Shown in pieces: positions 25,850-33,720 of a stretch of 64,000 nt of DNA. Every line of letters begins with the position of its first letter. Position 1 is the first letter of the stretch. The position numbers were made by a program, and so were the translations under genes. The notes under the pieces were generated by a model. The model made no database searches and had not been told where the DNA came from. It was given only the letters and a program-made list of their open reading frames with translations. The DNA is from Lysinibacillus sp. FJAT-14745 (GTDB taxonomy: Bacteria > Bacillota > Bacilli > Bacillales_A > Planococcaceae), in NCBI RefSeq assembly GCF_001275675.1, contig NZ_LITM01000007.1, positions 12,868 through 76,867 of the forward strand, in the 5' to 3' direction.

Positions 25850-25974
25850 AATTTATTTAAATTTTTCCTTTAACCTCATAAAAAAGCTCCCTTCATTCAC
25901 CATGTTTTACAACATCATAAATCAAAGAAGCTTATTATTTAGATCCCATTACTAATGAGCTTTATGTTTATTTT

Positions 25975-26346
25975 TTAATCACAAATCTCAGGCGTACCTT
26001 CACGTTTCGCCGTTTTAAAAGACGTGCCACAGCCGCATGATGCGATCGCATTTGGATTTTCGATTGTGAAGCCACCACCCATTAGTGATTGCTTATAGTC
26101 AATTTTTGTCCCCACTAAAATCGGCGCATCTTCACGGGAAACAAGAATTGTTAAACCATGCTGTACATCTTCAAAATCATCTTCTTTTTTCTCTTTATCA
26201 AAATGCATACCGTATGATAGGCCACTGCATCCGCCACCATTAACAACTACACGTAAAAACGAACCTTGCTCTTCATTGTGCTCCATCATTTCATTAATAT
26301 GAAAGACAGCCGCTTCAGTAACTTCAATTACTTGCTTACTTGTCAT
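25975..26346 (-). CDS. yutM: A-type iron-sulfur carrier (HesB/IscA/SufA family)
   Basis: The 123-residue scaffold or carrier delivers Fe-S clusters to target proteins. The three conserved cysteines are visible in GGGCSGLSYGM and in the terminal ASCGCGTSF. It matches YutM of B. subtilis. The ATG at 26346 has AAGG at 8-nt spacing; an in-frame GTG at 26355 overlaps the site. With NfuA-like yutI, sufCDSUB and lipA in the same window it belongs to the Fe-S and lipoate supply system. Confidence 0.9.
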   Translation of the reverse strand: MTSKQVIEVTEAAVFHINEMMEHNEEQGSFLRVVVNGGGCSGLSYGMHFDKEKKEDDFEDVQHGLTILVSREDAPILVGTKIDYKQSLMGGGFTIENPNAIASCGCGTSFKTAKREGTPEICD

Positions 26347-26426
26347 CCCAATCACCTTCCTTCTTACTTATTATCATATCAATTTTGACTATTGTATGAC
26401 AAACATTCAGCTTCAACAGGATTTTG

Positions 26427-26790
26427 GTTCATTACTAATAGTCAAGGATGACATTTGTTAGAACGTATGCTATGTAGTTGATTGGAGTGGCGGCTGGCGA
26501 CTCCTCGGGATTACCCGATCACTTTTCGCGGATACCTGATCACTTCTGGGAATTATCCGATCACTTTTCGTGGATACCTGATCACTTCCGGGGCCTACCC
26601 GATCACTTTTCACGCATACCCGATCACTTTTCGCGGATACCTGATCACTTCTGGGGCCTACCCGATCACTTTTCGCGCATACCTGATTACTTTCGGGGCT
26701 TACCCGATCACTTTTCGTGGATACCCGATCACTTTTCGGGCACGCCCCCAGGAAAGCACCCAGTCGGAATGGAAATCAACCTACCGTTAT
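26427..26790 (-). repeat. F2 repeat (copy d) whose centre is a 21-bp tandem array
   Basis: Both F2 ends are present in reverse orientation. The right end (GTTGATTGGAGTGGCGGCTG at 26477, preceded by the tail with AACGTATGCTATGTA) and the left end (GGAATGGAAATCAAC near 26782) flank the array. The usual hairpin interior is missing. The remainder up to 26915 is AT-rich and holds no gene apart from the Shine-Dalgarno of the next one. Confidence 0.75.
26513..26745 (+). repeat. 21-bp tandem array, about eleven units
   Basis: Units such as CCGATCACTTTTCGCGGATA(C) alternate with CTGATCACTTCTGGGGCCTA(C) every 21 bp. Because 21 is a multiple of three, several frames are open and give repetitive translations (ITFRGYL or PDHFSRI types). 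There is no Shine-Dalgarno and I do not call a gene. Confidence 0.88.
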
Positions 26791-26915
26791 AGTGATGACA
26801 ATGATTCATTAGTAAAAATTCTAATATTTTTCACATTTTTAGTACTTTTTATCCATGTTTATAAAATTAACATTGGTATAATAGTTTTAATCAGTCGATG
26901 AAAGAGGTATAAAAT

Positions 26916-27608
26916 ATGGAGATCTCACCTTATTACGAAAAAAAAATTCAATGTTTTCATTGCAACAAAGAATTTCCAACATTAAAAGTACGCTCTAAAT
27001 TCATTAAAGTAGATCATACAGAAACAGATTTTCATCCTATTTATGCAGACGGTCTAAATGCCCTTTATTATAATGTATTTGTTTGTGAGCATTGTGGATT
27101 TTCATTTACAGAAGACTTTTCAAAGTATTTTGCCCCTGGCACGCAAGATGAAATTCGCTCGCAAATTACAGAAAAATGGGTACACCATGACTTTAAAGGA
27201 GAACGTACTGTATTCCAAGCAATACAAGCTTATAAATTAGCGTTCCTTTGCGGTACGATTAAAAAAGAAAAATTTGTCGCTATAGCTGGGCTTACATTAC
27301 GTCTTGCATGGCTATATCGTTCATTAAAAAACGAAGGCCAAGAGCAACGTTTTATGACAATGGCCCGTGATTACTATATGGAATCTTATTCAACTGAGGA
27401 TTACAGCTCAACGCAAATGTCAGATGTACGAATTATGTATATGATTGCTGAACTATCACGACGTATCGGTGATTTAGAAAATGCTACACGCTTCTTTTCA
27501 AAGGTTATTGAAAAGCAAAGTATTGGTGGAGAAGCAAAGATCATTGATATGGCTAAGGAACAATGGGCTATTATTAGAGAAGAAAAAGAACACGCTCGAC
27601 AAGTGTAA
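26916..27608 (+). CDS. DUF2225 family protein with zinc-ribbon-like cysteines
   Basis: The 230-residue cytoplasmic protein has an amino CxxC (CFHCNKEF), a second CxxC at residues 60-63 (VCEHCGFSFT) and a helical TPR-like C-terminal half (FQAIQAYKLAFLCG and RIGDLENATRFFSKVIEK). This layout is that of the DUF2225 family, common in Bacilli and of unknown function. AAAGAGG precedes the ATG. Convergent with yutI, sharing a terminator. Confidence 0.82.
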   Translation: MEISPYYEKKIQCFHCNKEFPTLKVRSKFIKVDHTETDFHPIYADGLNALYYNVFVCEHCGFSFTEDFSKYFAPGTQDEIRSQITEKWVHHDFKGERTVFQAIQAYKLAFLCGTIKKEKFVAIAGLTLRLAWLYRSLKNEGQEQRFMTMARDYYMESYSTEDYSSTQMSDVRIMYMIAELSRRIGDLENATRFFSKVIEKQSIGGEAKIIDMAKEQWAIIREEKEHARQV

Positions 27609-27611
27609 GAA

Positions 27612-27651
27612 AAAAAGTTCTAGCCTGAATGAATCGGCTAGAACTTTTTTT
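27612..27651. terminator. Bidirectional terminator between DUF2225 gene and yutI
   Basis: Stem AAGTTCTAGCC / GGCTAGAACTT with A and T runs on both sides. Confidence 0.93.
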
Positions 27652-27658
27652 AGTCATT

Positions 27659-27895
27659 TTAGAATACTTGCTCCACTTCAATAATACCTGGTACTTCTTC
27701 TAATAATGCGCGTTCGATACCGGCTTTAAGTGTAATTGTCGAACTTGGGCAACTACCACATGCACCTAATAAACGCAATTTTACAATGCCGTCTTCTACA
27801 TCTACTAATTCACAGTCTCCACCGTCACGTAGTAAGAATGGGCGTAATTTATCTAATACCTCTTGAACTTGGTCGTTAATTGTTGTTTCTGACAT
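27659..27895 (-). CDS. yutI: NifU C-terminal-like Fe-S cluster carrier
   Basis: The 78-residue NifU-like domain has the cluster-binding CxxC in [20 protein letters not shown] and the family start [22 protein letters not shown]. It carries 4Fe-4S clusters to apoproteins. Divergent from yuzD. The identity with YutI rests on sequence and on yuzD/yutJ beside it. Confidence 0.92.
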   Translation of the reverse strand: MSETTINDQVQEVLDKLRPFLLRDGGDCELVDVEDGIVKLRLLGACGSCPSSTITLKAGIERALLEEVPGIIEVEQVF

Positions 27896-27977
27896 TTGTC
27901 TCGACTCCTTTCCTTATAATGATTATAATGTTAGCAACAGAAAAAATCCAATATAGAATCCGAGGAGTGGAAATGAA

Positions 27978-28313
27978 ATGAGTCAAACGAAACCAATGAT
28001 TGAAATCTACGGAACAGCGGTAATCTGCGCAAGTTGTGTCAATGCACCATCTTCAAAGGATACATATGAATGGCTACAAGCAGCCATCGATCGAAAATAT
28101 CCAAACCAAGGATATGATATTCGCTATGTCGATATTGAAGGTCCAATTGAGAATGAACGCGACCAAGATTATGCTACACGCATTCAGGAAGATGAATTTT
28201 TTTATCCACTTGTCCTTATAAATGATGAAGTAGTGGGCGAAGGTTATGTACAATTAAAGCCTGTATTTACTGCACTTGAAAAGCTAGGCTTCATGCCAGA
28301 CGAAACTGTTTAA
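27978..28313 (+). CDS. yuzD: YuzD family protein (DUF1462), thioredoxin-like
   Basis: The 111-residue protein has IEIYGTAVICASCVNAPSSKDTYEWLQAAI with a CxxC on a thioredoxin-like first helix, and FFYPLVLINDEVVGEGY. It matches B. subtilis YuzD in size and position next to yutI. The biochemical role is unknown; a redox or Fe-S related role is suggested only by the CxxC and its neighbours. Confidence 0.85.
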   Translation: MSQTKPMIEIYGTAVICASCVNAPSSKDTYEWLQAAIDRKYPNQGYDIRYVDIEGPIENERDQDYATRIQEDEFFYPLVLINDEVVGEGYVQLKPVFTALEKLGFMPDETV

Positions 28314-28314
28314 T

Positions 28315-28364
28315 TCAAGCATAAAGCCGATTCTGGACGCTATTATGCCGAGGCATCATTGATA
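28315..28364 (+). repeat. F1 repeat, palindromic-end fragment
   Basis: GCATAAAGCCGATTCTGGAC, then ATTATGCCGAGGCATCATTGAT: the distal end of F1 on the plus strand, just past the yuzD stop codon and before its terminator. Confidence 0.65.
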
Positions 28365-28372
28365 GAAAAAAT

Positions 28373-28412
28373 AAGGGATTGTTTCGAAAAATAAATTTCG
28401 AAGCAATCCCTT
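28373..28412. terminator. Bidirectional terminator between yuzD and yutJ
   Basis: Stem AAGGGATTGTTTCGAAA / TTTCGAAGCAATCCCTT with one mismatch, then TTTTT. Confidence 0.9.
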
Positions 28413-28425
28413 TTTATACGACTTA

Positions 28426-29490
28426 TTAATCATTTTGACGTTTGTAGTACCATAATAATCCTGATTTCATCAAGCGTGCGATACGTCCTGTTACTGTTGT
28501 ATCTGCTAAATATACAAAGCCTTGTTTTTTACCAAGAGCCCCCATGAAGCCTTTTAATTTGATATCAGGCATTTTCTCAGGTAAGTTTTCGCCTTTCCAA
28601 CGCATGCGCAGTACTTTGACGATTTGTTCTGCTTGCTCCTCAGCTAACTGCGCAGTTGGAGGTAAGTCTGAAGCAGCACAGTCACCTACAACATATACAT
28701 GCTCATCATCAAGAAGATTGAAATATTGTGTTACAAGCGGACGACCTTGTTTATCTTTCTCAACTTCCAAATCGCGAACAATTTTAACAGGCTGTACACC
28801 AGCAGTCCAAACTACAGTATCGAGTGCAATTTCTTCTTCGTGATTGTAAATTTTACCTTGTTCAATTTTTGTAATATTTGAATTGGCAATGACTTCAACG
28901 TTATGTTTTACAAACCAATCTTTTACATATTTACTTAGCTTTTCTGGGAAGTCCTTCAAAATACGTGGACCACGGTCAAATAGCTTTATTTTTAAATCTG
29001 ATCGACTTTCACGTAGCTCACTTGCAAGCTCAATACCACTTAAGCCAGCTCCTACAATTCCGACTGTAGAGCCTGCTGGTAAACCACATAGCGCTTGGAA
29101 TGTTGAACGTGATTTCGCCATTGTCTGAATGCTATATGTGTACTCCTCTGCACCTGGTACACCATGATATTTATCCTCACAGCCAAGACCAATGACTAAA
29201 TCATCATATTCAATACGTTGTCCATCTTCTAAAATGACTACCTTATCCGTACGATCAATTTCAACAACTTCTCCATATACAGCCGATAAACGTTCATTCT
29301 CTGGGAAGCATACACGAATTTCTTTATCTGTCGCAGTCCCTGCTGCTAATGCGTAAAATTCTGTTTTTAAACTATGGAAAGGTGCTCTGTCTACTAACAC
29401 GATTTCTGTGTCTAATGGAACGTTTGGTAATAATCGAAGCATGAGACGCATATTGCCGTAGCCGCCACCTAAAAGTACTAATTTTCCCAT
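28426..29490 (-). CDS. yutJ: Type II NADH dehydrogenase-like FAD protein YutJ
   Basis: The 354-residue pyridine nucleotide-disulphide oxidoreductase fold has the FAD motif LVLLGGGYGNM at the amino end and the NAD(P)H-binding motif VGIVGAGLSGIELASEL at about 141-157. The second FAD motif is VYVVGDCA (about 270). It probably passes electrons from NADH to quinone without pumping, at the inner face of the membrane. B. subtilis YutJ has almost the same length. Two Rex-type operators lie 66-116 bp upstream of the start, suggesting control by the NADH/NAD+ ratio. Confidence 0.88.
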   Translation of the reverse strand: MGKLVLLGGGYGNMRLMLRLLPNVPLDTEIVLVDRAPFHSLKTEFYALAAGTATDKEIRVCFPENERLSAVYGEVVEIDRTDKVVILEDGQRIEYDDLVIGLGCEDKYHGVPGAEEYTYSIQTMAKSRSTFQALCGLPAGSTVGIVGAGLSGIELASELRESRSDLKIKLFDRGPRILKDFPEKLSKYVKDWFVKHNVEVIANSNITKIEQGKIYNHEEEIALDTVVWTAGVQPVKIVRDLEVEKDKQGRPLVTQYFNLLDDEHVYVVGDCAASDLPPTAQLAEEQAEQIVKVLRMRWKGENLPEKMPDIKLKGFMGALGKKQGFVYLADTTVTGRIARLMKSGLLWYYKRQND

Positions 29491-29555
29491 AATAGTCTCC
29501 TTTTATATCTCTTATATTAATTGTTCACAAAGTATCCACAAATGAGTATAACCGA
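29491..29555 (-). promoter_or_regulatory. yutJ leader and upstream region
   Basis: It holds the yutJ Shine-Dalgarno (AAAAGGAG) and a further TTGTTCACAA half-site at 29521. The rest of the 352-bp gap up to yuzB (29607-29842) shows no gene. Confidence 0.4.
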
Positions 29556-29573
29556 TTGTGAGAAGTTTCACAA
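29556..29573. promoter_or_regulatory. Candidate Rex operator 1
   Basis: TTGTGAGAAGTTTCACAA fits the Rex consensus TTGTGAAN4TTCACAA with one mismatch. Confidence 0.65.
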
Positions 29574-29588
29574 TATCAGAATGCAATT

Positions 29589-29606
29589 TTGTGAAATATT
29601 TCACAA
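29589..29606. promoter_or_regulatory. Candidate Rex operator 2 (perfect consensus)
   Basis: TTGTGAAATATTTCACAA is an exact Rex box and a perfect palindrome, placed upstream of the NADH dehydrogenase-like gene yutJ. Confidence 0.78.
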
Positions 29607-29842
29607 AAAGAATGATAACTCGCTTTTTTCGAACGTTTTTGAATCACTTGGACTTCGATGAATTGTCGTTATTGTTCGAATTTTCCTTAAATATTATTTT
29701 CTTCTCTTCACTTTTGTAAAGAAGTTAAAATCATTTTAGATGCGCCCTTTACCACTTAGTATTTGCTTTTTTCTCATGATCAACTCAAATCATTGACGAA
29801 TGTTTTAAAAGCTAGTAGCATTACTTTGGTGAGGTGACATGT

Positions 29843-30079
29843 ATGAATCCAATGGTTGAATTTTGTATAAGTAATTTAGCAAATGGCTCTCAAAAAACTT
29901 ATGAAATACTAGAGCGCGATCCGAACATCGACGTTTTGGAATATGGCTGTCTCAGTTACTGTACAAAATGTTCAGAATCATTTTATGCAGTCGTCAATGG
30001 TGAATTAGTTGAGGCTGATTCTCCTGAAGAGTTGACGAAAGCCATTTATCAATTTATCGAAGAAAATCCGTTATGGTAA
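29843..30079 (+). CDS. yuzB: YuzB family protein (DUF1450)
   Basis: The 78-residue protein matches B. subtilis YuzB in length. MVEFCISNLANGS and YGCLSYCTKCSESFYAVVNG contain four conserved cysteines (C..CxxC) that may bind metal. The ATG at 29843 has GAGGTG at 6-nt spacing; an in-frame GTG at 29834 lies in that site. Unknown function. Divergent from yutJ. Confidence 0.85.
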   Translation: MNPMVEFCISNLANGSQKTYEILERDPNIDVLEYGCLSYCTKCSESFYAVVNGELVEADSPEELTKAIYQFIEENPLW

Positions 30080-30140
30080 TGAAGGCGTAATAGCTCATTC
30101 ATATATTGATGAAACGCTTACTACTAAATTTGAACATATA

Positions 30141-30186
30141 AAAAGGATGTTATGCCAAAAAAATCGGCATAAGCATCCTTTTTTTA
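30141..30186. terminator. Bidirectional terminator between yuzB and yutF
   Basis: Stem AAAAGGATG..TATGCC / GGCATA..CATCCTTTT with one bulge, with T runs in both directions. The yutF side is separated from its stop codon by a minimal F1 element. Confidence 0.9.
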
Positions 30187-30198
30187 TATTTGAACTAA

Positions 30199-30229
30199 TC
30201 AATTATGCCTCGGCATAAAAGAAGTTAAA
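30199..30229 (-). repeat. Minimal F1 element (31 bp)
   Basis: It holds only the two F1 ends: TTTAACTTCTT joined directly to the palindrome TTATGCCGAGGCATAATTGA (minus strand). The TTTAAC contains the yutF stop codon. Confidence 0.75.
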
Positions 30230-30977
30230 TTAAAGCTTCCACCATATAGGTAGGTTGCTGCTCCTTCTCAAGTACAACTTTTGTTGGTGTAACACCTGTA
30301 TTTACATGGATTGTGTCACAGCCAAAACGAATTCCACACATAATGTCTGTGTCATAATTATCGCCAATCATCACCATCTCATCTTTCCTAAAGCCATGCT
30401 CTGTCGCAATGACTTCAAGCATTGCAGGTGATGGTTTACCGATATAGATTGGCTCAACGTCTGCAACCTCACCTACTAATCGGGCAAACGACCCATTACC
30501 TGGTAGAAATCCATGTTCTGTCGGGAATTTAATATCTTGATTCGTTGCTATAAACGTCGCACCATTTTGCACAGCAATTGTCGCCTTTGCAAGTGCCATA
30601 TAATCTAGATTTCGATCGATCCCCATAACAAATACCTCTGGCTCATCCGCGGTAGGTTCAATGCCTTCATTAAATAACGCTTTACGAATACCATCAGAAC
30701 CTAACATCGCTACTTTTTTGCCAGGGAAATTCAGGGCTACATATTTCGCTGTAACTAATGCACTAGAGTAAATATGCTCTAACGGTGCATTCACACCTAT
30801 AGCGCTTAAAGCTTCCTGCAGCTGCTCTCTTGTTTTAGAAGAATTATTCGTTACGTAAAATGGCTCGATTCCTGCTTGTTGTAAACGATGAATAAAAGTA
30901 ATCGCAGAAGGAATGCCTTCCTTTCCACGGTACACTGTACCATCTAAATCAAAGCAATATGCCTTGTAGGTTTTCAT
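30225..30977 (-). CDS. yutF: HAD-superfamily phosphatase, NagD/YutF type
   Basis: The 250-residue HAD class II phosphatase has motif I FDLDGTVYRGKE (catalytic Asp pair), motif II VTNNSS, a C2 cap and motif III/IV IGKPSPAML and MIGDNYDTDI. Such enzymes dephosphorylate small sugar or nucleotide phosphates; the substrate is not predictable. It starts with a 4-bp overlap (ATGA) with yutE. The stop codon lies within the F1 boundary. Confidence 0.9.
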   Translation of the reverse strand: MKTYKAYCFDLDGTVYRGKEGIPSAITFIHRLQQAGIEPFYVTNNSSKTREQLQEALSAIGVNAPLEHIYSSALVTAKYVALNFPGKKVAMLGSDGIRKALFNEGIEPTADEPEVFVMGIDRNLDYMALAKATIAVQNGATFIATNQDIKFPTEHGFLPGNGSFARLVGEVADVEPIYIGKPSPAMLEVIATEHGFRKDEMVMIGDNYDTDIMCGIRFGCDTIHVNTGVTPTKVVLEKEQQPTYMVEALI

Positions 30978-31426
30978 TGATGATCCTCTGGCAAAAATGC
31001 TGAAACAGGGCCAAGTTCATTTGTTACATAACTATTCACAGCTGGTGAGAATTGCTTTAACGCTGGTAAAGTCGTTGTTAACACATTTACAACTTCCTGA
31101 ACATCTACATCTGCAAATTCACGAACAAGCATTTTACGTAAGCCAACTACTGCTTTTAATGGTGCTTCCATTTCAGTAGATACGACTTTTTCATCGATTA
31201 AAATATCAATAATATCCTCATAGCTTCCTGGATCACGCATAATGAAGCCGTCAATCATTAAATTCCCAACATCCATCATTGACTCCATCACATTGTGACC
31301 AATTCGCTCGATTGCTAATTTCTTAATATCATTTTCTAGCCAGCTATCTTCTGACTCTAAAATAGCTAGTAGTCCATCTAAGTACTGTAAATTTTTTGTG
31401 ATTTTATTACGATCTACAAAATACAC
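30974..31426 (-). CDS. yutE: YutE family protein (DUF86, HepT-like fold)
   Basis: The 150-residue all-helical protein has RIGHNVMESMMDVGNLMIDGFIMRDPGSYEDIIDIL, the DUF86/HepT RX4-6HxxE-like core, and ends NELGPVSAFLPE as in B. subtilis YutE. In other contexts HepT is an RNase toxin with a MntA partner. No nucleotidyltransferase partner lies here, so a housekeeping role beside yutF is more likely. The GTG at 31426 gives MYFVDR as in YutE and follows GGGGG; the ATG at 31441 has no Shine-Dalgarno. Confidence 0.85.
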   Translation of the reverse strand: MYFVDRNKITKNLQYLDGLLAILESEDSWLENDIKKLAIERIGHNVMESMMDVGNLMIDGFIMRDPGSYEDIIDILIDEKVVSTEMEAPLKAVVGLRKMLVREFADVDVQEVVNVLTTTLPALKQFSPAVNSYVTNELGPVSAFLPEDHQ

Positions 31427-31514
31427 AAGGAAAGCCCCCATTCAAATCTTTAAAAGTTGATAGTCATTTCTCTTCTATAGTACCATATCTATAGGACTGG
31501 AAGGAGATTAAAAG

Positions 31515-31781
31515 ATGGAACGTTTTTTTTTATATGATGATGTAGAAGATACGAAAACACGCTTTGTTAGTTTTGCAGGGGACAAGTTACGTTATGATTT
31601 AGCCATTTTGCAATCGGGTCGTTTCTTTGGAAAAGTGCTTGTCATGGATATCCAATTTGGACGCTTTGCTATAATTGGTCCAGATGATGTAGAAGAGCCT
31701 GGCTATCTTGAACACGTATACAATCGCACAGAGGAAGAGACAGTCGAGCTACGTGAATATTTACGTGAATTATTAAATTAA
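31515..31781 (+). CDS. DUF3055 / SAV0927 family protein
   Basis: The 88-residue protein (LYDDVEDTKTRFVSFAGDKLRYDLAI, FFGKVLVMDIQFGRFAIIGPDDVEEPGYL) resembles the short beta-rich DUF3055 family found near yut genes in Bacillales. GGAAGGAG precedes the ATG. Function unknown. Divergent from yutE. Confidence 0.7.
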   Translation: MERFFLYDDVEDTKTRFVSFAGDKLRYDLAILQSGRFFGKVLVMDIQFGRFAIIGPDDVEEPGYLEHVYNRTEEETVELREYLRELLN

Positions 31782-31810
31782 CACCCTTCAACTTGATTAA
31801 AAAAGAATAA

Positions 31811-31950
31811 AGTGTCTATCAAAAACAAGGGTTGATTTTCACTCCGAGTTGGCGCTTTCCGCGGGTTTGGCTAAACGAGACCGTTTCGAAGCTCCTCACA
31901 AAATGCTTGCTTTATGCAATCAAATTAGCGTTTTTCGATAGTCTGTAACA
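31811..31950. repeat. F2-related hairpin element
   Basis: GTTGATTTTCACTCCGAGTT and GGCGCTTTCCGCGGGTTTGG resemble an F2 left end. They are enclosed by inverted flanks TGTCTATCAAAAAC and GTTTTTCGATAGTC. No gene is present between 31782 and 32109. Confidence 0.5.
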
Positions 31951-31986
31951 CCCCTGTGCCTATTAGCAATTAAGAATATAATACAA

Positions 31987-32058
31987 AAAAATTCCGCTTT
32001 TCTGCAGACATAGGAATATACTTTGCGTACTGTTCAACAGAAGGATAGCGGATTTTTT
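31987..32058. terminator. Long-stem terminator-like hairpin
   Basis: AAAAAATTCCGCT at 31986-31998 pairs with AGCGGATTTTTTT at 32046-32058, with additional CTG/CAG pairing inside. T runs in both directions. Confidence 0.6.
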
Positions 32059-32109
32059 TGTAAGTATCTTTAATTTGAATCTTACTTGAGGAGCATTGTA
32101 TCGTGGCCC

Positions 32110-32289
32110 CTACTTTTCATTATTTAATTTAGCAGGATTATCCTTATTGCGAGGCTTGTCTTTGTTTTCATTGTCGTTTTGTTTTTTGGCTTGTTGATTT
32201 TGCCCAATTACTGCTAAGTCATCAACACTAATATCAAAACCAAATCCATATTCTTCTCGATCTAACGATTTTTTATTTTCTTTCGTCAA
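32110..32289 (-). CDS. Small hydrophilic protein, unknown
   Basis: The 59-residue protein (TKENKKSLDREEYGFGFDIS, then an Asn/Lys/Gln-rich tail) has a folded-looking amino part and a disordered C-terminal half. The TTG at 32289 has a perfect GGAGGTGAT site at 4-nt spacing, which is strong evidence of translation; an in-frame TTG at 32304 overlaps it. Small Asn/Lys-rich proteins of this kind occur among Bacillales sporulation products, but I recognise no family. Confidence 0.6.
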   Translation of the reverse strand: MTKENKKSLDREEYGFGFDISVDDLAVIGQNQQAKKQNDNENKDKPRNKDNPAKLNNEK

Positions 32290-32368
32290 ATGAATCACCT
32301 CCAATAAATAAATTATCCTTTTTCACATGATTTATACGCTTTGTCTTTCTACCCCAACAATATTAGTG

Positions 32369-32893
32369 TTATGTTGCATCTTTAATAATCCAATCTGTAG
32401 CACTAATTAAATCTGGAAAAACCGCATCAGCCAGCGGATCTTTCTCACCTAAAAATACGCCCTTCGTTCCTGCTCGTTTTCCTGCTATAATATCTGTATC
32501 CGTATCTCCCACCATGTAGGATTTTGCCAAATCTATATTATATTTTTCACCCAAATCAACGATTAATTTACTATTAGGTTTACGGCAGGCACAGCCCGAC
32601 TTTGGTTTATGGGGACAATATACGACTTCATGAATAGTAGCCCCTTCCTTCTTCAATTCTTTTACCATATGCTCATGTATTTTTTGTAGCTGCGTTTCTT
32701 TCATATACCCCAATCCAACGCCGCCCTGATTGGTTACTACAAATATATAGTCGAAGTATTTATTCAATTTTTTGATAGCTTTCGGAACATGTGGCAGGAA
32801 ATAGAGCTCCTTTGGTTTATTGACAAATTTAACGCGATCCGTTAACACTTCATTGATGACCCCATCACGATCCAAAAATACAGCTTTTTTCAT
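32369..32893 (-). CDS. HAD-IIIA phosphatase of the GmhB / histidinol-phosphatase type
   Basis: The 174-residue protein begins KKAVFLDRDGVINE (motif I with DxD), followed by VVTNQGGVG (motif II), the Zn-binding loop YCPHKPKSGCACRKP and MVGDTDTDIIAGKRAG (motif IV). The Zn loop and size point to D-glycero-D-manno-heptose 1,7-bisphosphate phosphatase-like enzymes. No other heptose genes are present, so the real substrate is open. A monocistronic gene. Confidence 0.85.
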   Translation of the reverse strand: MKKAVFLDRDGVINEVLTDRVKFVNKPKELYFLPHVPKAIKKLNKYFDYIFVVTNQGGVGLGYMKETQLQKIHEHMVKELKKEGATIHEVVYCPHKPKSGCACRKPNSKLIVDLGEKYNIDLAKSYMVGDTDTDIIAGKRAGTKGVFLGEKDPLADAVFPDLISATDWIIKDAT

Positions 32894-32954
32894 CTAAACA
32901 ACACACACCTTTAATATAAAATAAGAGTTTGGGTATAAAAGCCAAATATACAAG

Positions 32955-33225
32955 CTCATCTCCATAGCGTGAGGTTGATTTCCGTTCCGGCTGGGCGCTT
33001 TGTAGCTGTCGCTTCGCTTTCGCACAGAGCAAAACTTCCTGGGGGCGTCCGATGAGCCGCTTGGGCCTACACGATGGAGGTCACGAAGGCGTTATCACAG
33101 GATGTGATGGTATTTAGCCTTCGTTCCTCTATTGCTGATCCCCAAGGAGTCGCCCAGCCTTCACTCCAATCAACTTATATCAATGTAATATGTTTTATCA
33201 GTGTCATCCCAACTTTGTTGAAAAG
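32955..33225 (+). repeat. F2 structured intergenic repeat, full copy f
   Basis: Left core CATAGCGTGAGGTTGATTTC and GGCTGGGCGCTTTG, a TAGCTGTCGCTTCGCTTTCG cassette, then GGGGGCGTCCGATGAGCCGC. P0 reads CCTACACGATGGAGG. The nested hairpin 33083-33123 has outer CGAAGGC/GCCTTCG, inner ATCAC/GTGAT and loop AGGAT. The right end is GGAGTCGCCCAGCCTTCACT..CCAATCAAC with tail. It sits upstream of the HAD gene and downstream of yutD. Confidence 0.85.
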
Positions 33226-33300
33226 TAAAAAATAAAACAATTTTCGAATTCACTTTTATTATTACCAAATTTTAAAAAAACCTATCACTACAAAGTAAAA

Positions 33301-33325
33301 ACCTGATGCAAATTTCGCATCAGGT
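33301..33325 (-). terminator. Terminator of yutD
   Basis: Stem ACCTGATGC / GCATCAGGT, followed on the minus strand by TTTTTAC. Confidence 0.85.
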
Positions 33326-33334
33326 CTTAAAAGT

Positions 33335-33688
33335 TTATTCTGCTATTTGTTCATCCTCAACAAGCTTTGTCACTTCATGATCTTCATTTACTTCAGCTTC
33401 TAGCTGTTGAGTAGATTTACCGGATTTACGCAAGACGAAATATGCACAGCCAAAATTACAATACTCGTATAAGTAATCTTGTAATGTACTAATCTTCGTA
33501 TCGAAAGAGGCTTTCTGATTTTTATCGTCAAAAAAGCCTTTTAAACGTAATTGATTATAGCCCCAGTCTCCCACAATATAATCATATCTGGCTAAAATAT
33601 CTGAGTATCGTTCCTTGAATGCTTCCTCTTGAAAAGCTTCTTTGTAATCTTCAATAAGCTCGTATTCATATCCTTCAATATTGATCAA
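33335..33688 (-). CDS. yutD: YutD family protein (DUF1027)
   Basis: The 117-residue protein with INIEGYEYELIEDYKEAFQEEAFKERYSDIL and YDYIVGDWGYNQLRLKGFF is a clear YutD. YCNFGCAYFVLRK holds two cysteines. The function is unknown. It follows lipA on the same strand, 32 bp after its stop codon, and probably shares its transcript. Confidence 0.88.
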   Translation of the reverse strand: MINIEGYEYELIEDYKEAFQEEAFKERYSDILARYDYIVGDWGYNQLRLKGFFDDKNQKASFDTKISTLQDYLYEYCNFGCAYFVLRKSGKSTQQLEAEVNEDHEVTKLVEDEQIAE

Positions 33689-33720
33689 AGTAACACCGCC
33701 TTCTATTTCAACATTTGTAT

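Noticed and set aside
26478-26901. Plus-strand frames of 104-139 codons over the 21-bp array
   Set aside because: The period is a multiple of three, so frames stay open by construction; no Shine-Dalgarno and two overlapping frames equally open.
30974-31426. HepT/MntA-type toxin-antitoxin system at yutE
   Set aside because: No nucleotidyltransferase partner is adjacent and synteny matches the conserved yutE-yutF pair.
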